NCBI RefSeq assembly: GCF_900109545.1
Contig: NZ_FOAP01000006.1
Coordinates: 248,001 to 312,000 of the forward strand
Origin: Stigmatella aurantiaca
GTDB lineage: Bacteria > Myxococcota > Myxococcia > Myxococcales > Myxococcaceae
Reading direction: 5' to 3'
Length of the DNA stretch: 64,000 nt
The notes beneath the pieces were generated by a model. It did no database searches, was not told where the DNA came from, and saw only the letters and a list, made by a program, of their open reading frames with translations. Positions 44,801 through 50,677 of the stretch are shown here, in pieces; the first letter of the stretch is position 1; each line of letters starts with the position of its first letter. The translations under genes were made by a program, and so were the position numbers.

Positions 44801-44908
44801 ATCGGATTCGTCGGGACCACAGGCCGTCCCCAGGGCGCTCACCAGGAGCATGGCCAGCAGGGGACGGAGGTTCAGGGGACGGAAGAAAGGCTCGGAAGAA
44901 CCCATCAT
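29804..44908 (-). CDS. Giant tandem-95-repeat adhesin fused to an OmpA-type outer-membrane protein (5034 aa)
   Basis: Domains in order: lipoprotein signal (LLVSALGTAC, Cys30); DUF11-like domain (~75-200); a cadherin-like domain (~205-335); 40 repeats of ~95 residues (~336-4132), each with a VLANDT/S-PD-GETL core, FTYTVSDGNGG and a VNDPP linker; acidic DxDxDG calcium-type repeats (~4133-4422); an internal sorting-type signal (Cys4426 in GSGCGAAG, hydrophobic 4434-4446, RRRR 4447-4450); a second signal-like segment ending SAQA at about 4475; a beta-barrel-like domain (~4476-4750); Pro linker; thrombospondin-type-3 repeats (~4775-4898); and an OmpA peptidoglycan-binding domain (~4900-5027, NLRLSERRAKAVL). 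It should be a surface adhesin anchored in the outer membrane. It lies between ftsA and ftsZ. The frame is uninterrupted with no supported internal start. Confidence 0.9.
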   Translation of the reverse strand: MMGSSEPFFRPLNLRPLLAMLLVSALGTACGPDESDEASARGALSAQALQVPRVDTVPDFWRVAPDVHVQPMLAGPANLRITLLDSADPIAEGAFVDYLIDVQNLGPNAADNPVVVVNLPRDAFFQSNAPPTGWNCGTLGDVYVWTCRAPTLGVNVSQTLKFTMMAKYQDDILLTSSVTISSDNTDPTPGDNTSSQETVVGQNDAPVNKLPVPVAQTMDEDTELVFSGTKTISTSDVDVFNRKLRVTLAANQGVTTLSGIAGLTFLGGDGTADAAMSFEGKLVDINAALNGLKYKPKENFYGSTSLVITTLDLKNSGLGNVLSDNDVIPITVKDINDPPDAVDDSVGVPGDSTNYAINVLANDTYLPDSPEALTVTAVTQPSSGSVTFTAAGVSYTAPAGFQGTTTFTYTISDGRGGTDTATVTVAVGQPNEPPTATNDSYTVAEDSAATAFNVLANDSTLPDTGETLSVVAVTQPANGTVTFTPTNVSFKPTADFEGLTTFTYTASDGRGGTATATVTVTVTPVNDPVRANNDAFTVEEDSINAVLDVLANDSTAPDLNETMTVTAVIQPLRGVVTLAGGVVRYSAPPNYAGVTSFTYTMTDGNGSTATATVNLTITPVNDPPDAVDDAYTVLEDSALATFNVLANDLVGPETGETLSVVAATQPAHGTVTFTTGNVRFTPAPNFAGVTTFTYTASDGNGGTDVATVTVTVTNVNDPPDAVNDAFTVDQQSTGTVLDVLANDSMAPDTGETLMVTAVTQPSNGTVTFTATGVTFTPAAGFRGTTTFTYTLSDGNGGADTATVVVTVADVNDPPTANDDTFTVAEDSAFTELDVLANDTTAPDVGETLSITAVTQPANGSVNFSSTKARFRPAANFHGSTTFTYTVSDGRGGTDTATVTVTVTPVNDPPTAVNDAFTVDENSPGAVLDVLANDSFAPDTGETLTVTAVTQPANGTVTFTATGVTFKPAPSFRGTTTFTYTISDGNGGTSTATVNVTVSDVNDPPTANDDAFTVAEDSAATVVDVLANDTAEPDVGETLFVSAVTQPVNGTVTLNGATVRFRPAANFHGTTTFTYTLADGRGGTDTATVSMTVTPVNDPPTAVNDTFTVAESSGATALDVLANDSFAPDTGETLTVTAVTQPANGTVTFTATGVSFTPVANYNGTTTFTYTISDGNGGTATATVTVTVTPVNDPPTANDDAFTVAEDSAATPFNVLANDTTAPDTGETLSITEVTQPANGTVTFTTSNVSFKPAANFHGTTTFTYTVSDGHGGTDTATVTVTVTPVNDPPDAVDDAVSVAEDSGATALDVLANDSFAPDTGETLSVKSVTQPSQGSVTLTAGVVRYTPPANYNGTTTFTYTLSDGNGGSDTATVTVTVTPVNDPPVAANDSYTVAENSSATVFNVLANDTFAPDTGETLSVSAVTQPAHGTVTFTATNVSFTPTPGFSGTTTFTYTVSDGNGGTATAIVTVTVTNVNDPPVAQDDSFTVAEDSAATVLDVLANDTTLPDTGETLAITAVTQPANGTVTSTTSVVRFTPAANYHGTTTFTYTVSDGHGGTATAAVTVTVTPVNDPPDAVNDNFTVMDTSGTTVLDVLANDTFAPDTGETLAITAVTQPANGTVTFTATGVSFTPATGFRGTTTFTYTLSDGNGGTDTATVTVRVVAQNNPPVATNDSFSVAEDSAATVLNVLANDTAAPDLGEVLSITAVTQPANATVTFTAANVSFTPAPNYHGTTTFTYTVSDGNGGSATATVTVTVTPVNDPPVALDDAFTVEEDSAATALDVLANDTLAPDVGETLSIAAVTQPANGTVTLTGGVLRFAPAANFSGTTTFTYTVSDGNGGSATAAVSVTVTPVNDPPDAVNDSFSVAEDSGATVLDVLANDTTLPDTGETLTLTAVTQPANGTVTLGAGNVSFTPAPNSNGTTTFTYTVSDGNGATDTATVTVTVTPVNDPPVALDDAFTVAENSGATALNVLANDTLAPDVGETLSIASVTQPANGTVTLTGGVLRFTPATNFRGTATFTYTISDGNGGTATATVTVTVTPVNHPPDARNDNFTVAENSGATVLDVLANDTTTPDPDETLTITAVTQPANGTVTFTASNVSFTPAANYNGTTAFTYTVSDGNGGTDTANVSVTVTPVNDPPTANDDAFTVAEDSGFTALDVLANDTTAPDTDETLSVIAVTLPTHGSVTLTGGVIRFRPEANYNGTTTFTYTVSDGNGGTDTATVTVTVTPVNDPPRAVNDSFTMAEDSGPTALDVLANDSSAPDTGETLSIIAVTQPGGGTVTFTATGITFTPAANYYGSTSFTYTLSDGNGGTATATVTMIISPVNDPPTANNDAYSVAEDSGTTVLNVLANDSSAPEPGETLTLTAVTQPANGSVTFTSGNVSYTPPANYYGTTTFTYTISDGNGGTATATVTVTVTPVNDLPTANDDSFTVMENSGTTALDVLANDSTAPDLGETLTITAVTQPSSGSVTLTGGVVRFTPATDFNGLTTFTYTVSDGNGGTATATVSIIVNDGGNHRPDAVNDSFTVAEDSGATELDVLANDTTAPDTGETLSIVSVTQPTRGTVAITGNTVSYTPPDNYFGATAFSYTVSDGNGGTDTAAVTVTVTPVNDPPTANDDAITVAEDSGATVVDVLANDSTGPETGDTLRVSAVTQPANGTVTFTQAHVSFTPAPNTYGTTTFTYTVTDGGGASDEATVTVTVTPVNDPPDAVNDTFTMSEDLGTTVLNVLVNDTFAPDVGETLTITEVTQPANGTVSFTATDVTFTPAIGFRGTTTFTYTVSDGNGGTDTATVTVTVTPVNRPPTAGDDAFTVAEDSGATELDVLANDSTAPDLGETLSVVAVTQPANGTVAITGDKVSYTPPADFFGTTFFTYTASDGRGGTDTATVVVTVTPVNDAPTANDDSFTVAGNSGPTALNVLINDTITPDVGETLRVTAVTQPANGTVTFTAANVSFTPAANFSGTTTFTYTVSDGNGGTDTATVTVIVGGTNRPPVANDDSFTVAEDSAATVLDVLVNDSSAPDTGETLSIVSVTQPANAAVTFTASNVSFTPAANFTGITTFTYTVSDGNGGTDTALVTVSVAPVNDAPTATDDAFSVLEDSGFTVLDVLTNDTVAPDTGETLTVTSVTQPANGQAALVGGAVRFRPTTNFNGTTTFTYTVSDGNGGTDTATVTVTVTPVNDPPTAVNDSYTVAEDSPSKVLDVLANDKSTPDTGETLTVTSVTQPANGTVTFTDSSVSFTPAANFFGTTAFTYTIADGNGGTATATVTVTVTPVNDNPTANDDSFTVARNSGPTLLDVLLNDTIAPDVGETLTVASVTPPASGTVALTGSGVSFTPAANFSGTTTFTYTVSDGNGGTDTAMVTVTVEGENHPPVANDDAFTVAEDSAATEFDVLGNDTVAPDTGETLTVTSVTQPAHGTVTVTGTGVSFTPEPNFNGTTTFTYTVSDGNGGVDSARVTVTVTPVNDAPTANDDSFTVAEGTTSTQLNVLANDTFAPDTGETLSVVSVTQPVNGVVSLTGGLVRFTPSTGFNGTATFTYTLSDGNGGTDTANVTVTVTPVNDPPDAINDSFTVAEDSGTAVLDVLANDTSAPDTGETLMVTGVTQPAHGATSQSGGVVRFTPEANFHGVTTFTYTISDGNGGTDSATVTVTVTPVNDAPTAVNDSFRVAENSSATVLDVLLNDTSAPDDGETLTVTSVTQPANGTVELAGGVVRFTPAANFAGTTSFDYEISDGNGGTDTATVTVVVSGSNNPPVANDDSFTVDENSGPTLFDVLANDSTEPDTGETLTVIGVTQPAHGSVTFTTTGVTFTPAANFYGTTTFLYTVFDGNGGRDQARVTVTVTPLNRPPTAVDDDFTVVSDGMAHPLNVLANDTTAPDVGETLSITAVTQPTNGTVTFTATGVTFTPDAGFTGTTGFTYTVSDGRGLTDTANVTVRVRPVNRPPVAEDDTFEVAEDSVAVVLEVLANDTAAPDVGETLTVASVTQPDHGTVTLMDGVVRFTPEANFNGTTEFTYTLSDGHGGTDTATVTVTVTPVNDNPTANDDSFTLATGSGATQLDVLANDTEEPDTGETLTIISVTQPGQGTVEITGRQVTFTPPVGFSGTETFTYTISDGNGGTDTATVTVTVEEAVSDRDGDGLPDDVEARLGTDPDDDDSDDDGLLDGSEDANFNGVVDANETSPLVFDMDEDGLSDGLELGLTKSEGSDTDPAKFKPDVDPATKTDPLNKDTDNGGVFDGIEDRNQNGRVDEGELNPLDPSDDRDGDRDGVDYERELEVGTNPFDNDSDDDGVPDGSDGLTDTDGDGRIDALDEDSDNDGILDGTERGVTAATAPSGTDQNSPNFKADADPLTKTDPRKADTDGDGLSDGEEDKNHSGAIDPGETDPNKADTDEGGVNDGDEVASGGDPLDPTDDFVVGGSGCGAAGTTSLMPLALLLGAPLLRRRRQGLRGASVWGVVAVLSGLGSLSAQAQTVTIPQSNKIDAQQYKPAPGLHDLLGLHSARVGHHLDWNVGLSLSYAKDPLTLSNRASEEVVAKLVASQLTVDLMGAIALFDRFELGVALPITSQTSSVESDTGPAVPGADSTGLGNLRLVPKARLFSSESLELGAALPIHLPTGSADFRGGPFSVHPRALGEWRHDSGLRVLANLGLALRPKEQLRNLTVSNEFTYGVGAEVPFGKLTAGGSLAGALGLGQEGAEERPLELLATVKYRFLNAFDAHVGGGPGFTKGYGTPEFRLFAGISYWSLSAPKAPSPVEPPPVVPAAVPTAPVCPMGPEDVDGFQDEDGCADPDNDGDGLLDTSDKCPNEKETLNGFQDEDGCPDEAPPPPPVDTDGDGLTDDVDRCPNQPEDKDGFQDEDGCPDLDNDQDGVADAADQCPNEKETINGVKDEDGCPDKGKVKVLVEREKIVILEKIFFTSSMDVILPKSFSLLKQVAQVMNAHSEIEKIRVEGYTDDQGADEENLRLSERRAKAVLDRLVQEGVAPERLESVGFGEARPLASNKTTKGRESNRRVEFSVVKVKPLEVERSAP
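31480..31642 (-). other. Internal MYXO-CTERM-like signal followed by a signal-peptide-like segment
   Basis: Inside the giant gene, Gly-Ser-Gly-Cys (Cys4426) precedes a short hydrophobic stretch and RRRR, the tripartite pattern of C-terminal sorting signals processed by intramembrane proteases in myxobacteria. Eight residues later a second hydrophobic stretch ends in SAQAQ, a signal-peptidase-like site. Such signals normally end a protein; here about 580 residues follow. Confidence 0.62.
32510..43903 (-). repeat. Tandem array of 40 repeats with a 285-bp period
   Basis: Forty copies of the VLAND-centred repeat can be counted in the translation; 11.4 kb divided by 40 gives 285 bases. Copies are similar at the DNA level too (for example gtcgttggccagcacgt recurs with exact spacing). 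Repeats 5-10 alternate between two types. Repeats 28, 32, 36 and 40 each end in an unusual linker (GGTN, EGEN, SGSN, EEAV), giving a four-repeat period. Confidence 0.92.
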
Positions 44909-45029
44909 GGGCGATGTTCCAGGATCGGCGAGGGGCTGTGGCGAGCAGCCTCCTCCTGCGATCAGTCGAAGATGAGTAACGACGTCAGCGGTCGGAGGGA
45001 AAGCTCCTACCCGCGGCGTTACACCCCTG

Positions 45030-45035
45030 ATTCTA
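45030..45035 (-). promoter_or_regulatory. Possible -10 element for the giant gene
   Basis: TAGAAT on the minus strand lies about 122 bases before the giant gene's start and just after the ftsA terminator. No matching -35 is convincing, because the expected position falls in the T-run. The remaining leader shows only a weak GGAA ribosome site. Confidence 0.25.
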
Positions 45036-45052
45036 CCCGAGGACTGTCAGAT

Positions 45053-45085
45053 AAAAAAAAGAGGGACCCCCGGAGGGATCCCTCT
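45053..45085 (-). terminator. Strong intrinsic terminator after ftsA
   Basis: On the minus strand AGAGGGATCCC and GGGGTCCCTCT form an 11-bp stem (one G-U) with a four-base loop, followed directly by eight T residues. It starts 33 bases past the ftsA stop. It is the clearest intrinsic terminator in the window and ends the mraZ-ftsA transcript. Confidence 0.9.
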
Positions 45086-45117
45086 TCTTGCTTTCCGGGC
45101 TTCAGCAAGCAGCCGAG

Positions 45118-46350
45118 CTAGAAAATTTCCTCCAGCCACTCCCGCATGCGGCCCTTCACCTTCTTGTAGACGTTCTCCTCGCGGATCCGGAACATGCGCC
45201 GGTCCAGGTGCTTGGCCCCGTAGACGACGAGCCCCACCCCCGTGGCGTACATGGGGCTCTTCACCACGTCTACCAGCCCGCCGATACCCCGGGGCATACC
45301 GCGCCGCACGGGCAGTCCGAGTACTTCCTCGGCCAGCTCGGGCATGCCCGCCAGCAGCGTGGAGCCGCCCGTAATCACGATGCCCGAGGCGAGCAGGTCC
45401 TCGTAGCCGCACTTCTGGATCTCGCGGTGCACGAGCTGGAAGATCTCCTCCACGCGCGGCTCCAGAATCTCGCAGAGGATCTGCCGGCCCAGCACGCGCG
45501 GCTGGCGGCCGCCCACGCTCGGCACCTCGATGGTCTCGTCCTTGTTCACCATGGAGGCGAGCGCACAGCCGAACTTCTGCTTGATGCGCTCGGCCTCGTG
45601 CGCCGGGGTGCGCAGGCCAATGGCGATGTCGCTGGTGAGGTTGTTGCCGCCCAGGGCGATGACGGCGGTGTGGACGATGGAGCCGCCGGAGAAGATGGCG
45701 ATGTCCGTGGTGCCCCCGCCGATGTCCACCAGGCACACGCCCAGTTCCTTCTCGTCATCGCCGAGCACCGCCTCGGCCGAGGCGAGCGGCTGAAGGACGA
45801 TGTCCGAGACGTTGAGGCCGGTGCGGTTGGCGCACTTGACGATGTTCTGCGCGCTGGAGACGGCGCCCGTGACGATGTGGACCTTGGCCTCCAGGCGGAC
45901 GCCGGCCATGCCCAGGGGCTCCTTGATGCCGCCCTGGTCGTCGATGATGAACTCCTGGGGCAGGACGTGAATCACCTCACGGTCCAGGGGGATGGCCACC
46001 GCCTTGGCCGCGTCGATGACACGCGCCAGGTCCGCCTCGCGGACCTCCTTGTCCTTCACCGCGACGATGCCCTGGGAGTTGAAGCCCTTGATGTGGCCCC
46101 CGGCGATGCCCGTGTAGACGTGGGAGATCTCCGCGCCCGCCATCAGCTCCGCCTCTTCCACGGCGCGGCGGATGGAGGCCACGGTCGCCTCGATGTTGAC
46201 GACCACGCCCTTGCGCAATCCCTTCGACGGGTGCGTACCGATCCCGATGATGTCGATGCCGCTGTCCGTCAGCTCACCGACGATCGCGCAGATCTTCGTC
46301 GTGCCGATGTCCAGGCCGACGATGATCTCCCCAGACTTCTGCTTCGCCAT
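45118..46350 (-). CDS. ftsA: Cell division protein FtsA
   Basis: The actin-like protein (410 aa) anchors FtsZ to the membrane and recruits the late divisome. It has the phosphate-1 loop GLDIGTTKICAIV, the SHS2/1C domain (about 85-165), phosphate-2 VCLVDIGGGTTDIAIF and the adenosine loop GIVITGGSTLLAGM. The C-terminus carries the amphipathic membrane helix (YKKVKGRMREWLEEIF). I choose ATG 46350, with GGGAGG eight bases upstream; GTG 46356 would be too close to it. It is the last gene before the strong terminator. Confidence 0.96.
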   Translation of the reverse strand: MAKQKSGEIIVGLDIGTTKICAIVGELTDSGIDIIGIGTHPSKGLRKGVVVNIEATVASIRRAVEEAELMAGAEISHVYTGIAGGHIKGFNSQGIVAVKDKEVREADLARVIDAAKAVAIPLDREVIHVLPQEFIIDDQGGIKEPLGMAGVRLEAKVHIVTGAVSSAQNIVKCANRTGLNVSDIVLQPLASAEAVLGDDEKELGVCLVDIGGGTTDIAIFSGGSIVHTAVIALGGNNLTSDIAIGLRTPAHEAERIKQKFGCALASMVNKDETIEVPSVGGRQPRVLGRQILCEILEPRVEEIFQLVHREIQKCGYEDLLASGIVITGGSTLLAGMPELAEEVLGLPVRRGMPRGIGGLVDVVKSPMYATGVGLVVYGAKHLDRRMFRIREENVYKKVKGRMREWLEEIF

Positions 46351-46393
46351 GACCACTGCCTCCCGTTGCCCTCACTCTCGTGAAGGGCAAGCC

Positions 46394-47248
46394 CTACTGC
46401 ACCGAGCCCCCGCTCCTCTCGGACGCGGGGCTCGAAATCTTCACCGCCACCCAGCCGGGCCGGACCCGGTTGTCCAGGTGGATGACATCCGCGGCCAGGC
46501 CCTTGGCGCTCAGCTCGCGCCGCACGCGCTCCAGCCGCGACAGCTTGGCCTCCGTCTCCCCTTCCCCCAACCGCACCACCTGGCCCGCCATCGTCACCAG
46601 CGACAGCCCCGTGGCCTCCAGCCGCACCTCGGACAGCCGCTCGTGGCGTCCGGGCTTCAGCGCCGCGTAGGCGCGTGAGACGCCGAGCGCCTCCCGCATG
46701 CGCTCGCGCACCGCGTCCGGGTCCGCCACGTACTGCTCTCGCACCACGCCGGTCACGAGGGGCAAATCCAGCCCGTCTCCGGGCGTCACCCGCTTGAAGG
46801 GCTCGCCCTCCTCGTCCAGCACGTACAAATCCCCCAGCACCACCAGCGCCGACGGCGCGTGCTCTACCACTTGAATCGAAACGGCGGTGGGAAAGTGACG
46901 CGTCACCTCCACACTTCGCACCCACGGGTGCTGGAGCATGGCCCGCTCCAGCGCCGTCACGTCCAGCGAGAAGAGGTTCTGCCCCGGGGCCAGTCCCGAC
47001 AGCCGCACCAGCTCCGCGCGCGAGGCGTGGGACAGTCCGGTAAACGACACCTCCTGCAGCTGGAAGCGGGGCGACGTGAGCGCCCAGGCGCGCAGCTCCA
47101 CCCCACCCCACACCAGGGCCGCGGTCAGCGCCGCGGCCAGCAAACCCTTTCCCACCGAAGGCCCATGGGCCCGCACCGCGCCCTTCACCGCCTCCTTCTG
47201 ATGGGCGGTGTCCTGACGGCGGCGGTTCTTGGATTTGCCGAAGGCCAT
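46394..47248 (-). CDS. ftsQ: Cell division protein FtsQ/DivIB
   Basis: This 284-aa bitopic protein links early and late divisome parts. It has a basic cytoplasmic N-terminus (KSKNRRRQ), one membrane helix (LLAAALTAALVWGGVELRAW), a POTRA domain (FQLQEVSFTGLSHASRAELV, GLAPGQNLFSLD) and the beta domain (PTAVSIQVVEHAPSALVVL, GLDLPLVTG). ATG 47248 gives the expected length, but the ribosome site is weak. A 125-base gap with two hairpins separates it from ddl, unusual for this tightly packed operon. Confidence 0.9.
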   Translation of the reverse strand: MAFGKSKNRRRQDTAHQKEAVKGAVRAHGPSVGKGLLAAALTAALVWGGVELRAWALTSPRFQLQEVSFTGLSHASRAELVRLSGLAPGQNLFSLDVTALERAMLQHPWVRSVEVTRHFPTAVSIQVVEHAPSALVVLGDLYVLDEEGEPFKRVTPGDGLDLPLVTGVVREQYVADPDAVRERMREALGVSRAYAALKPGRHERLSEVRLEATGLSLVTMAGQVVRLGEGETEAKLSRLERVRRELSAKGLAADVIHLDNRVRPGWVAVKISSPASERSGGSVQ

Positions 47249-47299
47249 AGAAAACAGGTGCGCATGCTGCGCGCGGAAGGAGCGCCGCGCCAGTTTTTG

Positions 47300-47344
47300 G
47301 CTACAGCCACGTCGCTGTAGCGGGGGGGCCACAACAACCCCCCG
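47300..47344 (-). promoter_or_regulatory. Two adjacent hairpins between ddl and ftsQ
   Basis: One hairpin pairs GCTACAG with CTGTAGC (47300-47321, 8-base loop). The next pairs CGGGGGG with CCCCCCG (47321-47344). Both are perfect, lie in the mRNA between ddl and ftsQ, and lack a T-run in the direction of transcription. They could modulate read-through, processing or ftsQ translation. Confidence 0.5.
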
Positions 47345-47373
47345 GATTTTGAGAGAATGGAGGGTTGGACCGC

Positions 47374-48324
47374 TCAGGCCTTCAGGGAGGCCCCGAGCAG
47401 AATCCGCTCGCACAGCGCGGGGAAGTCGATGCCTCGACCCGCGGCGATCTTCGGCAACAAGCTGGTTTCCGTCATGCCCGGCAGCGTGTTGGTCTCCAGC
47501 ACGAACACATCTCCTCCCTCGGTGATGATGACATCCGAGCGAGATGCCCCCTGGCATCCGAGCGCCCGGTGCGCGGCAAGGCACACCGCGTTCACGCGCT
47601 CATACTGATCTGCGGGCAGGGGTGCTGGGAAGAGGTAGTTCGTGCCACTGCCCGAGGTGTACTTCGCCGTGTGGTCGTAGAATTCACGCGCGACGACCAC
47701 CTCGATGACGCCCAGGGCCTCGTCATCCAGCACGGCGCCCTGCACCTCGCGCCCCCGGATGAACTGCTCCACCAAGAGCGTGCCCGCGTACTTCGACGCG
47801 TCGTCCACGGCGGCCAGGTAGGCCTCCTTCGTCTTGCACACGTGCACGCCCACGCTGCTACCCTCGCGGCTGGGCTTGACGACCACGGGGAACGGGAAGG
47901 GCAGCGTGTCCGCCTCGGCCCGGGCGCTCGCCGCGTCGCGGAACGTCTTATAAGGAGGCGTGGGGATGCCGTGGGTGCTGAAAATCCACTTGGCATAGAC
48001 CTTGTCCATGCCCACCGCCGAGGCGAGCACGCCACTGCCGGTGTAGGGGATGAAGAGCGACTCGAGCAGCCCCTGGATGGCGCCGTCCTCCCCATAGCGG
48101 CCATGGAGCGCCAGCCACGCCACGTCCACCTTCTCGGCGGCGAGGCGCGCGGCCACGTCCTTGCCCACGTCGATCTCCACCACGTCGTAGCCCAGCGAGC
48201 GCAGCGCCTTCGACACCGCGGCCCCCGTGCGCAGGGACACCTCGCGCTCCGAGGACAGCCCTCCCAGCAGCACACCGACGCGCTTGGTCTTCAGCTCGGA
48301 CTTGGACAGGACGCTCACGGTCAA
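47374..48324 (-). CDS. ddl: D-alanine--D-alanine ligase
   Basis: The 316-aa ATP-grasp enzyme makes D-Ala-D-Ala for MurF. Motifs are VGVLLGGLSSEREVSLRTG, ALHGRYGEDGAIQGLLES, YTGSGVLASAVGMDK, VVKPSREGSSVGV and the metal/product loop EVNTLPGMTE-like FVLETNTLPGMTETSLLP. The start appears to be TTG 48324, overlapping the murB stop (TTGA). A GTG two codons in is an alternative with a better spaced AGGAG. Confidence 0.94.
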   Translation of the reverse strand: MTVSVLSKSELKTKRVGVLLGGLSSEREVSLRTGAAVSKALRSLGYDVVEIDVGKDVAARLAAEKVDVAWLALHGRYGEDGAIQGLLESLFIPYTGSGVLASAVGMDKVYAKWIFSTHGIPTPPYKTFRDAASARAEADTLPFPFPVVVKPSREGSSVGVHVCKTKEAYLAAVDDASKYAGTLLVEQFIRGREVQGAVLDDEALGVIEVVVAREFYDHTAKYTSGSGTNYLFPAPLPADQYERVNAVCLAAHRALGCQGASRSDVIITEGGDVFVLETNTLPGMTETSLLPKIAAGRGIDFPALCERILLGASLKA

Positions 48325-49249
48325 AACACTCCTACGCGCTTGACTTCGGGTTTGAGTTCAACGCCCTCCTGCTCCCGCACCCGCGTCTGCATCAGGGTGA
48401 GGAGCGAGAGCACGTCGTGGGCGGTGGCGCCGCCCAGGTTGACGATCCAGTTGGCGTGCAGCGGGGACACCTGCGCACGCCCCAGAGTGTGGCCCTTCAG
48501 GCTCACCCGCTCAATCAGGCGTCCGGCGAAGTCGCCTGGCGGGTTGGTGAAGACACTGCCGAAGTTCGGCTGGCTCAGCGGCTGGGTGCGCTTGCGGTAG
48601 CCCAGGTCCGTATCCATCGCCTGCTTGGAGGCCACGATGTCGCCTTTGGGGAGCCGGAAGCGCACCCGGGTGACGATGCCGCCCACGGGCAGCTCGGAGT
48701 GCCGGTAGGCATGGGGCACCTCGGCCTTCGTCAGCCACCCCACCCCATCCGCGGTGGCCACCTCCACCGCCTCCAGCACCCGGAAGCACTCGCCGTTCTT
48801 CGTGCCGGCGTTCATCGCCACCGCGCCCCCGAGCGTGCCCGGAATGCCGGCGAGGAACTCGGCCCCCACCAGCCCCTGGGCCCGCATCAGGTTGATGAGC
48901 CGGACGATGGCCGCGCCCGCCCCGAGCGTGAGCCGCCCTTCGGCCTCGTTCACCTCGGCCGTCTCCGGGAAGAGGTCCCCCGGCAGCCGCACGGTGATGC
49001 CGGGGATGCCGCCATCGCCCACCAGCGTGTTCGCCCCGCCGCCCAGGACGGTGACGGGGGTGCCCTCGCCGCGGGCCCACTTCAGCAGGGCCACGAGCGC
49101 CTCGGGCGTGCGCGGACGGACGAGCGCCTCGGCCGGCCCTCCCACCCGGATGCTGGTGAGGGGCGCCAGGGGCTCGTGGGCCTTCACCTCGCAGCCCTCC
49201 AGGAGCGCGAGGCGCTCCGGAAGGGGGGATGGGGTGCGCGGAACCATGC

Positions 49250-49253
<4 letters not shown>
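48321..49253 (-). CDS. murB: UDP-N-acetylenolpyruvoylglucosamine reductase
   Basis: The ~310-aa FAD enzyme reduces UDP-GlcNAc-enolpyruvate to UDP-MurNAc. It shows the FAD-binding [13 protein letters not shown] and [15 protein letters not shown] segments, [11 protein letters not shown]-like [17 protein letters not shown], and [11 protein letters not shown] carrying the catalytic Ser. The GTG at 49253 overlaps the murC stop (GTGA). The ATG two codons later has the better spaced AAGGG and may be the real start. It is between murC and ddl in the dcw operon. Confidence 0.94.

Positions 49254-50673
<1,420 letters not shown>

Positions 50674-50677
<4 letters not shown>

Noticed and set aside
31376-45121. 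A 4581-codon open frame on the plus strand antisense to the giant gene
   Set aside because: It is a side effect of one stop-free 285-bp unit copied forty times in GC-rich DNA. Its translation is His/Arg/Val-rich without domains, and it has no ribosome site or promoter.
47322-47353. Plus-strand terminator (G6/C6 stem followed by TTTT) in the ddl-ftsQ gap
   Set aside because: There is no plus-strand gene to terminate; the stem is better explained as part of the minus-strand operon RNA.
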